Shown one piece after another: positions 7,546 to 14,450 of a DNA stretch of 19,823 nt; the first letter of the stretch is position 1, and every line of letters begins with the position of its first letter. This DNA comes from JALEGB01 sp038530925 (GTDB lineage: Bacteria > Pseudomonadota > Alphaproteobacteria > Rhodobacterales > Rhodobacteraceae), in the NCBI GenBank assembly GCA_038530925.1, contig JBCBCG010000067.1, forward strand, positions 1 to 19,823, written 5' to 3'. A program made the translations under genes and the position numbers. Below the pieces are notes generated by a model. The model was given only the letters and a program-made list of their open reading frames with translations. It searched no databases and had not been told where the DNA came from.

Positions 7546-8315
7546 GGAAGAGCGAGGCGGCGCCGCGGCGCGCGCTCGAAAGGGCGCCGTACCAAGCATT
7601 GGAGGAGGCGATCCCGCGGCTTGGTCTCATCGCCTTACAAACCGATGAGACCATCGAGCGCGATTTTCGCCGCCTCTTTCCCGCCGAGGCGGCGTATCTC
7701 TATGTCAGCCGCGTGCCGAGCGGCGCTGATGCGACGCCGGAGAGCCTGCGCGCCATGGAGAAGGCGCTGCCCGCCGCCGCCGCTTTGCTGCCGCCGCCTC
7801 TGACCTTCGATGCGGTGGGCTATGGCTGCACCTCCGCCTCGGCGCTGATCGGGCCGGACCGCGTCCGCGCGTTGATCCGCGGCGCGGTCTCGGCCCGCGC
7901 CGTCGCCGATCCCACCAGCGCCGCGATCGAGGCCTGCGCCGCGCTTGGGCTGCGCCGGCTCGCTTACGTCTCGCCTTATATCGACAGCGTCAGCCTGCCG
8001 GCGATCGAACGGCTGGAGGCGGCGGGGCTCAGCATCGTCGCGGGCGTCTCCTTTCACGAGGAGAGCGAGACGGTGGTGGCGAAGATCGATCCCGTCTCCA
8101 TCCGTGAGGCGGCTTTATCAGTCGGGCGCGGGCGCGAGGTCGAGGCGGTGTTCATCTCCTGCACCCAGCTCCGCGCGCTTGAGGTTGTCGAGGAAATCGA
8201 GGCGACGCTGGGAAAACCGGCGCTCTGCAGCAATCTATGCCTCGCCTGGTCGATGGCCCGCGCGGCCGGCGCGCCGTTGCCCGACGCCGCGCCGGGCCGC
8301 ATCGCAAGCCTCTGA
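7542..8315 (+). CDS. eutA: EutA, Asp/Glu racemase-superfamily hydroxyectoine utilisation protein
   Basis: 257 residues of the Asp/Glu racemase superfamily, in the maleate isomerase/arylmalonate decarboxylase branch. Both catalytic cysteines are visible: Cys96 in GYGCTSAS and Cys207 in FISCTQLRAL. In ectoine catabolic clusters this is EutA, which with EutB and EutC is required to turn 5-hydroxyectoine into ectoine. A stereochemical change at the hydroxyl-bearing carbon is a reasonable but unproven idea. The start at 7542 overlaps the upstream M24 stop (ATGA), and GGGAGCG lies just upstream. It is the last gene of the packed eutC-to-eutA run. In better-known clusters eutA comes first, next to eutB, so the order here is altered. 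Confidence 0.85.
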   Translation: MRKSEAAPRRALERAPYQALEEAIPRLGLIALQTDETIERDFRRLFPAEAAYLYVSRVPSGADATPESLRAMEKALPAAAALLPPPLTFDAVGYGCTSASALIGPDRVRALIRGAVSARAVADPTSAAIEACAALGLRRLAYVSPYIDSVSLPAIERLEAAGLSIVAGVSFHEESETVVAKIDPVSIREAALSVGRGREVEAVFISCTQLRALEVVEEIEATLGKPALCSNLCLAWSMARAAGAPLPDAAPGRIASL

Positions 8316-8397
8316 GCGCGCTCTCGACGCGCCGTTTAACGCGCCCGTAAACCGTATTGACTTAAAAAACAGAGGGTCAGCGGCGGAGCGTGGCGCG

Positions 8398-8766
8398 ATG
8401 TTCGAGAGTTTGAGTGGTTTTAGCGTGGAGCATGTCTTTTTCGCTTGGGCCGCCGGCCTCTGGATGGGGCGCGCCTATCACCGCGCGTTCGGCGACGATC
8501 CCGCCGATAAGCTCAGCGCCGCGATGCGTCGGCGAGACGTCGCCACTGAGGCGTTCTCCAGCCTGCCTCAGGAGACGCGGTCGGCGGTGGATGACTTCCT
8601 CCGTGCGAAACAAAAACTGAGGGCGGTGAAGGCGATCCGCGGCGCCGGTCTCTTCTCAACCTCAGAGGCCGAAACCATTGCGGTGACGCGCCAGGCGGCG
8701 CTGGCCGATCCCGCGCCAGACGCATCGGAGCCTGCGGCGGCGCGCTCTAGCAGGCTTCTCTCATAG
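8398..8766 (+). CDS. Small protein with a ribosomal L7/L12 C-terminal-domain-like segment
   Basis: 122 residues. Residues 10-24 (VFFAWAAGLWMGRAY) are hydrophobic and could be a short membrane segment. Residues about 55-90 run LPQETRSAVDDFL, KLRAVKAIRGAG, then LFSTSEAETIAV. This follows the helix-turn-helix pattern of the L7/L12 C-terminal domain (KVxVIKAVRxATGLGLKEAK), a module seen alone in many small alphaproteobacterial proteins of unknown role. The tail (Pro/Ala/Ser-rich, ending SRLLS) overlaps sequence that, on the other strand, is the 3' end of an IS481 transposase relic. The native C-terminus may therefore have been replaced. The ribosome site (CGGAGCG) is moderate. The gap from eutA is 82 bases, so it may or may not share that transcript. 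Confidence 0.55.
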   Translation: MFESLSGFSVEHVFFAWAAGLWMGRAYHRAFGDDPADKLSAAMRRRDVATEAFSSLPQETRSAVDDFLRAKQKLRAVKAIRGAGLFSTSEAETIAVTRQAALADPAPDASEPAAARSSRLLS

Positions 8767-9456
8767 CGGTGTTCAGCGCCGAGATCGGCGTCTGCGCGCT
8801 GGGGGCGGCGTGCGGCTTTCGCTCGCTGCGCGGGTAAAGCCATCTTGCGATATCGGCGTTTTGGGCGTTCGACGAAGGACAGCGCATGCGAAGGCGTCGT
8901 CTCCGAGAAGGGGCTGCATGACGCGCCCGGCCTCGCCGTTGGTTTTCAGCGTTAGGGCTCGCATGCGGATGGACTGGATCCCGAGCCGTCCGAGCGCTTT
9001 GGCGAAGAGGCGCGGATGGCGGCCGCGGCCGTTCTCAACCCGCAGCCGGTCGGCCCGCGCGCCGCCGCCTCGGACCCAGCGCAGCGCTCAAGTGAGGGCG
9101 CCAGTCGCCGATCCGCGCTTAATATCGCGCGGCGCTTCGACGCATGCGAGGCGGGCGGCGGCGTCGGTCGCACCATGGACGAACGCCCAATCGACGCCGC
9201 GCGGATCGTTCCGCCGGGGTCGATGAGCGATGCGATGGCCGACACGGGTGAAATGGCCCCGTGGTTTTTGATCGATCTTCGTAAGGTCGCCCAGCCGCTC
9301 TCAGCGATAGCGCCGCTCTGGCTCTATCGGCGCAGGCGGCGCGCGACGCCCGGCCCCAACCGCGCGGAGCCGTCACGGGGCGAGAACGCCGAGCGCCTTA
9401 AGGGCGCAAGCTCCTTCGCCGCGTGACGGCGCCGCGCAGGCGTTTTTTGGTTCGTG
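8747..9456 (-). pseudogene. Decayed IS481-family transposase
   Basis: On the minus strand a broken DDE transposase can be read by joining frames. Recognisable IS481 pieces in order are: PERRYR-stop-ERLGDLTKID (like RYERxxPGDLIHID), FTRVGHRI, DWAFVHGATDAAARLACVE (like the YVHVAIDDHSRLAYVE block), RVENGRGR (TDNGS block), LGIQSIRMRALTLKTNGEAG (H-RPYTPRTNGKAE block), then after a frameshift near 8885 PSSNAQNADIARWL, RKPHAAPSAQTPISALN (YNxxRPHGALGGKPPISRL block). In-frame stops lie at 9375-9373, 9303-9301 and 9090-9088. The third and second acidic residues are altered (E to G, D to E). The N-terminal helix-turn-helix part is largely missing, possibly by deletion after a short start-like HEPKNACAAP at 9456. 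It cannot encode an active enzyme. Terminal inverted repeats were not identified. Confidence 0.8.
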
Positions 9457-9566
9457 CTTGATGCGGAAATGGCGTTCGGACATCGATCAGATCCGCCGCC
9501 TGTGAACCTGAACCAGATCGTTCGGACCGTAGGGCGCGTCGACAGGGCGCCTGCGCCTGGAGCGGC

Positions 9567-12500
9567 TTATCCTGAGCCCGCTTCGGGACCTCTTTCCGCG
9601 CCGCGGAACCTTTCAAGCGCGGCGCGCCGCTCGGCGCTGGCGCGGTCGACCGCGCGCGCTTTGACGGCGCCGAAACCCTTCACGGTGAGCGGCCAGGCCG
9701 CGAGCGCCGCGGCGGCTTCGGCGTTAGCGGGCCGCAGGCGCCGCGCGATCCGCCTCAGATCTTTCTCGTAAAGCGTGATCAAGGCGCGCTCGAGCCGGCG
9801 CTCCTCGGTCCAGCCGAAGGGATCGAGCGGCCCGCCGCGCAGCGCCTTGCCATGGCGGAGCAGCCCGAACACCGCTCCCATCCAGGGCCCGAAGGAGAGC
9901 TTCGGCGGGCGTCCGTCCGGGCCGGGCCGCGTCAGCAGCGGCGGCGAGAGCTTCCAGCCGAGCCGCATCCGCGCGCCAGGCGCGCTCTCGAACAGCGTCT
10001 CCGCAAGCCGCGCCGTATAGGCGTGATGCAGCCGAGCGACTTCATATTCGTCTTTGTAGCTCATCAGCTTCGCGAGCGCCTGGGCCGCGTTGCGCGTGAT
10101 GGTCTCGGCGCCGGGCGTCGCGGCCGCTTCAGCGCGGGCGACCGTCGCGACGGCGCTGCGATAACGCTCCGCCCAGCGGCGGTCCTGATAGGCTTCGAGC
10201 CGTTCGGCGCGATCCGCGATCAACTCGGCGAGCGGTTGGGGCGCTGGCGCCGCCGGCGCGGCGCGCGCGACCGCGGCGGGATCGGCGACCACTTGGCGGC
10301 CGAGCGCGAAGGCGGCCAGGTTGCCCTCGACAGCGACGCCGTTCAGCCGGATCGCCTCCACGATCGCGGCGCGCGACAACGGCAAGAGACCCTGTTGCCA
10401 GGCGGCGCCCAAAAGAACGCTAGCGCCGAGCACGCCGTCGCCGAGCCGCTGCGCTGCGAGCGCGGTCGCATCGAGGGTCGTCAGCCCGCCTGGCGCAAGC
10501 TGCGCCGCCAGCCGCTCCTGCAGCGCAGCGCTCGGCAGGCGCAGGCTTGCATCGCGCGTGAAGGCGGCGGGCGGCGTCGCATCGAGATCCGCCACGGCGC
10601 GCGCGCGGCCTTTTTTCAGCGCGGCGAGGCTCTTGGGGCCTGCGCCGACGGCGAGATCGCCAGCGATCAGCGCATCCGCGGCGCCGGGCGGCGTGCGCGC
10701 CGCGCCAGGCGCGCCGGGCGCCGCCGTCAGCCGCAGATGCGCCAACACCGCGCCGCCTTTTTGCGCGAGGCCGGCCATCTCCATCATATCCGCGCCCTTG
10801 CCCTCGATATGCGCGGCTTGGGCGAGGATGGCGGCCGAGGTGATCACGCCTGTGCCGCCGACGCCGGCCAGCAGCACGCGCCAACCTTCACGATCGGCGA
10901 GAGCCGGCGGCGTCGGCTCGGGCAGGCTCGGATCGTCGAGCGCCGCGCGCGGCGCCGCCTCAGGCCGGCGCGGCAGGGCGCCGGCGACGGTCACGAAGCT
11001 GGGGCAAAGCCCGTCGACGCAGCTCAGGTCTTGATTGCAGGCGGATTGATCGATGCGCCGCTTCGCGCCAAGCGGCGTCTCGAGCGGTTGGATGGCGACG
11101 CAGTTGGAGACTTGGCCGCAATCGCCGCAGCCTTCGCAGACCTCTGGATTGATGAAGACGCGCGCCTCGGGCTGCGGAAACAGGCCTTTGCGCCGGCGCC
11201 GGCGTTTCTCCGCCGCGCAGGTCTGGACGTAAACCAGCGCTGTGGCGCCCTTGATCTCGGCGAGCTCGCGCTGGGCGGCGTCGAGCTCGCGCCGCGCCCG
11301 GATGCGCGCGGCGGCGGGCCAGTTCGAGAGCGCGCTGAGTTCGCTTTCCTCGCCCACCACATCGACGCGGCGCACGCCGGCGGCCAAAAGCTCGGCGACG
11401 GCGCGCTGCGGCGTCAGCCCGCCATCATTCGCTTGGCCGCCCGTCATGGCGACGGCGTCGTTATAGAGGATCTTGAAGGTGATCGAGACGCCGCTCGCCG
11501 CCGCCGCGCGCACAGCCATCAGGCCGGAGTGGTTGAAGGTGCCGTCGCCCATATTCTGGAACACATGGCGCTCTTTGGAGAACGGCGCCTCGCCGATCCA
11601 TTGCGCGCCTTCGCCGCCCATATGGGTGTAGCCCTCGGTCTCACGCTCCATCCATTGCGCCATGTAATGGCAGCCGATCCCGGCGTAGGCGCGGGCGCCG
11701 TCCGGCGTCAGGGTCGAGCGGTTATGCGGGCAGCCGGCGCAGAAATAGGGACTGCGCTCGGCCAGCGGCGCGGCGTTCGCGAGCCGCTCCGCCTCCGCGC
11801 GCCGGGCCCGCGTCTCCGCCAGACCGCCGCGCAGGCGCGCCAGCAAGGCGGGCTCGGCGTTCTCGCCGATCTCTCTCAGCAGCTCGGCGCCGAGCGCCTC
11901 GGCGATCATGATCGGGTCGAGATCGAGATGGGAGCGCAGCATCGGCGCGCCGGCCTCGTCGCATTTACCGAGGATCCGCGGCGCGCCCGGCGCGCCGTAG
12001 AGAGCGGTCTTGATCTGCGGCTCGAGAAAGGCGCGTTTTTCTTCAATCACGATCAGAAGCGAGAGGCCGTTCGCGAAGCGGCGCAGCCCGTCTTGATCGA
12101 TCGGCCAGGCGAGGCCCGGTTTGCCGATTGTGACGCCGAGCCGGCGGAGCGCCGCCTCATCGAGACCGAGCAGCGCCAAGGCCTCGACGACGTCGAGCCA
12201 GCTTTTGCCCGAGGCGATCACGCCCATCCGCGCGCCCGGCGCGCCATGGCTGCGCCGATCGAGCCCATTGGCCCGGGCGAAAGGCGCCGCGGCCGGCAGG
12301 CGCCATTCGGCGAGGCGCGCCTCCTGCTGCTGCGGCGTCTCCCCGCGTAGGATCGTCAGCCCTTGGGGCGGCGCTTCAAGCGTCGGGGTTCGCAGCCTCA
12401 GCCGGTCAAGCCCCGCCTCGACCACGCTTGTCGCTTCGACCGTGTCCTTCACGCATTTCAGCCCCACCCAGAGGCCTGTGGCGCGGGAGAGCGCCCAGCC

Positions 12501-13085
12501 GATCTGCGCGTAATCCAAGATCTCCTGCGGGCCGGCGGGATGGAGCAGCGGCATCTGCGCGTCCATCATCGCGATGTCGCTCTGATGGCAGGTGGTGGAG
12601 CTTTCGCAGGTGTGATCGTCGCCAAGCGCGCACACGACGCCCCCATGGCGCGCGGCGCCGGCGAGGTTCGCGTGGCGGAACACGTCGCCGCTGCGGTCGA
12701 CGCCGGGCCCTTTGCCGTACCAAAGCGCGAAGACGCCGTCATGCCGCGCCGGGGCGCGCAGCCCCGCCTGCTGCGCGCCCCAGATCGCGGTGGCGGCGAG
12801 ATCTTCGTTGAGCGCGGGCTCGAAGCGCACCTGCGCGGCGGCTAATTCCGTCGCCGCTCGGCCCGCGGCCAGGTCGACGCCGCCGAGCGGCGAGCCGCGA
12901 TAGCCAGTGATGTAGCCCGCCGTGTCGAGGCCCGCGCGCCGGTCTCGCGCCGCCTGCATCAGCGCCGCGCGCAGCAGCGCCTGCACGCCCGAGAGCAACA
13001 CCTCGCCCTGCGCGAGATCATACCGGTCGGCGAGCGAGACGGCGCGCCGCGGCGCGGGCGCCCGGATCGAACCGCCATCCATCAT
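9567..13085 (-). CDS. Indolepyruvate ferredoxin oxidoreductase, fused subunits
   Basis: 1172 residues, the length of the single-chain bacterial indolepyruvate:ferredoxin oxidoreductase. Domains in order: N-terminal pyrimidine-binding domain with GYITGYRGSPLGGVD (57-71); TPP domain with FCAGCPHN (448-455) and the Mg/TPP motif GDGTFNHSG (513-521); 4Fe-4S cluster region with Cys650, 653, 656, 662 and Cys683, 689, 694; gamma domain beginning LLAGVGGTGVITS (738-750); and a C-terminal helical region (DUF6537-like, EYEVARLHHAY onward). It decarboxylates aryl-pyruvates or related 2-oxo acids to acyl-CoA, passing electrons to an iron-sulfur carrier. The start is set at 13085 because AGGAGA sits 4 bases upstream and homology begins about 20 residues later. 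The frame remains open far upstream only because of base composition. An ATG at 13082 is equally possible. It stands alone on its strand. The exact substrate is not certain. Confidence 0.92.
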   Translation of the reverse strand: MMDGGSIRAPAPRRAVSLADRYDLAQGEVLLSGVQALLRAALMQAARDRRAGLDTAGYITGYRGSPLGGVDLAAGRAATELAAAQVRFEPALNEDLAATAIWGAQQAGLRAPARHDGVFALWYGKGPGVDRSGDVFRHANLAGAARHGGVVCALGDDHTCESSTTCHQSDIAMMDAQMPLLHPAGPQEILDYAQIGWALSRATGLWVGLKCVKDTVEATSVVEAGLDRLRLRTPTLEAPPQGLTILRGETPQQQEARLAEWRLPAAAPFARANGLDRRSHGAPGARMGVIASGKSWLDVVEALALLGLDEAALRRLGVTIGKPGLAWPIDQDGLRRFANGLSLLIVIEEKRAFLEPQIKTALYGAPGAPRILGKCDEAGAPMLRSHLDLDPIMIAEALGAELLREIGENAEPALLARLRGGLAETRARRAEAERLANAAPLAERSPYFCAGCPHNRSTLTPDGARAYAGIGCHYMAQWMERETEGYTHMGGEGAQWIGEAPFSKERHVFQNMGDGTFNHSGLMAVRAAAASGVSITFKILYNDAVAMTGGQANDGGLTPQRAVAELLAAGVRRVDVVGEESELSALSNWPAAARIRARRELDAAQRELAEIKGATALVYVQTCAAEKRRRRRKGLFPQPEARVFINPEVCEGCGDCGQVSNCVAIQPLETPLGAKRRIDQSACNQDLSCVDGLCPSFVTVAGALPRRPEAAPRAALDDPSLPEPTPPALADREGWRVLLAGVGGTGVITSAAILAQAAHIEGKGADMMEMAGLAQKGGAVLAHLRLTAAPGAPGAARTPPGAADALIAGDLAVGAGPKSLAALKKGRARAVADLDATPPAAFTRDASLRLPSAALQERLAAQLAPGGLTTLDATALAAQRLGDGVLGASVLLGAAWQQGLLPLSRAAIVEAIRLNGVAVEGNLAAFALGRQVVADPAAVARAAPAAPAPQPLAELIADRAERLEAYQDRRWAERYRSAVATVARAEAAATPGAETITRNAAQALAKLMSYKDEYEVARLHHAYTARLAETLFESAPGARMRLGWKLSPPLLTRPGPDGRPPKLSFGPWMGAVFGLLRHGKALRGGPLDPFGWTEERRLERALITLYEKDLRRIARRLRPANAEAAAALAAWPLTVKGFGAVKARAVDRASAERRAALERFRGAERGPEAGSG

Positions 13086-13313
13086 CACGTCTCCTGCTCC
13101 GCCGCCGCGCCGCGTCGTCTCGCGGCGGAGCGCCTCATGCGCTCCTCGGCTCATTAGGATCATGGGAAAACCTTTTCGGCGGCTAAAGGAAGGCCTGGGC
13201 GGATTTTTCGCCGGCGCGGCGTTCCGGGCGCTGGCGCGGCGGCGCGGCGGGCCCATCTCCTCGACATGTCTTAGAGCCTGGGAGCGGCGCGGAATGCGGG
13301 AGCGAAAAGCGCG

Positions 13314-14339
13314 GTGGTCGACGTCAAATCCAGCGGCGGAAGCGAATCGAGCGGCGCGGCGCGGTCGAAGCGCTGGGGCCGGCGGCGCGTGATCGCAGGG
13401 CTCGGCCTTGGGATGCTGGTCGCGGGCGCCGGCGCGATCGCCGCAACCTCCGCTTGGCGCGTGCGCGACGCGGCGCGACGTTTCCCGCCGATCGGCGCGT
13501 TCGAGACGGTCGAGGGCGTGCGGCTGCATCTGCTTGATCAAGGGGCGCGCGATGCGCCGGCGATCGCCTTGATCCATGGGGCGAGCGGCAATCTGCGCGA
13601 TTTCGGCTTCGGCTTCACCGAGGCGCTGCTCGAGCGCGGCCTTCGCGTGATCGCGATCGATCGGCCGGGTCATGGCCATTCCGAGCGCGGGCCGAGCGAC
13701 GCGCATCGCCCGGATGTGCAGGCCCGGCTGATGCGCGGCGCTTTGGCGGCGCGCGGCGTGGAGCGCGCGCTGCTGCTCGGCCATTCGCTCGGCGGCGCGC
13801 CGGCGCTGGCCTGGGCGCTCGATGCGCCGGACAGCGTGCTCGGCCTCTGCCTCGTCGGCGGCGTCGCCATGCCTTGGCCGGGCGGCATCGATCTGATTTA
13901 TCGCGTGAACTCGACGCCCATTGTCGAGTTCGCCGCCAGCGCCGCGATGAACGCGTTCGTCAGCGAGGGCTATGTCGAGGCCGCCGTGGCGTCGATCTTC
14001 CGCCCTCAGGCGCCGCCGCAAGGCTACGCCGCGGCGATCGGCGCGCCGCTGGCGCTCCGCCCCGCCACCCTGCGCGCGAACGCTGAGGATGTGGCGTTCC
14101 TGAAAGAGTATCTGCGCGGTCAGGCCCCGCGCTATCCGACGCTCCGCGTTCCGATCGAGGCGCTGCATGGCGCGGCAGACACCATCGTGCCCGCGCGCGT
14201 TCACGCCGAGCCGCTTTCGCAGAGCGCGCCGAACGCGCGGCTCACCTTGTTGCCCGGCGTTGGTCATATGCCGCACCACACCGCGCGGCGGGCCGTGCTC
14301 GCGGCGGTTGAACGGCTGCGGCGCGCCGGCGGGCTGTGA
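13314..14339 (+). CDS. Membrane-anchored alpha/beta hydrolase
   Basis: 341 residues from a GTG start. A basic stretch (RSKRWGRRR) followed by a hydrophobic helix at about 26-47 suggests an N-terminal membrane anchor with the catalytic domain outside the cytoplasm. The alpha/beta hydrolase domain (about 62-340) shows the oxyanion segment LIHGASGN (86-93), nucleophile Ser158 in GHSLGG, Asp289 in HGAADTIVP, and His318 in GVGHMPHH. IDRPGHGHSERG is typical of esterase/haloalkane-type members. Substrate unknown. It is a clear relative of the next gene (same order of motifs, including QARLM/QARLL and the GHMPHH/GHMIHQ end), probably from tandem duplication. It is divergent from the oxidoreductase, with a 228-base spacer. 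Confidence 0.85.
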   Translation: MVDVKSSGGSESSGAARSKRWGRRRVIAGLGLGMLVAGAGAIAATSAWRVRDAARRFPPIGAFETVEGVRLHLLDQGARDAPAIALIHGASGNLRDFGFGFTEALLERGLRVIAIDRPGHGHSERGPSDAHRPDVQARLMRGALAARGVERALLLGHSLGGAPALAWALDAPDSVLGLCLVGGVAMPWPGGIDLIYRVNSTPIVEFAASAAMNAFVSEGYVEAAVASIFRPQAPPQGYAAAIGAPLALRPATLRANAEDVAFLKEYLRGQAPRYPTLRVPIEALHGAADTIVPARVHAEPLSQSAPNARLTLLPGVGHMPHHTARRAVLAAVERLRRAGGL

Positions 14340-14450
14340 CACGGGGCGCCAGCGCGCTGCGCGCGTCGAATGGGGATAGCGCCAAACAGGGATTGCGTCC
14401 TGCGCCAAACCGCCTAGCGTCCGCGGCCACAGCTGCGAGGGAGAGCGGAT

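Noticed and set aside
8357..8362. TTGACT as a -35 box for the small gene at 8398
   Set aside because: No -10-like hexamer is found 16-18 bp downstream; that stretch is GC-rich.
8810..9426. Short plus- and minus-strand frames in the gap after the small L7/L12-like gene
   Set aside because: They are fragments and shadows of the decayed IS481 transposase; none shows a protein-like product of its own.
9852..12350. 832-codon plus-strand open frame
   Set aside because: It lies opposite the oxidoreductase. The product is Arg/Ala/Gly-rich with no motif, and such long antisense frames arise from high GC at third positions.
13086..14408. Open minus-strand frame extending the oxidoreductase by about 440 codons upstream
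   Set aside because: It is antisense to a clear alpha/beta hydrolase, reads as His/Arg-rich low-complexity sequence, and homology plus a good ribosome site place the start at 13085.
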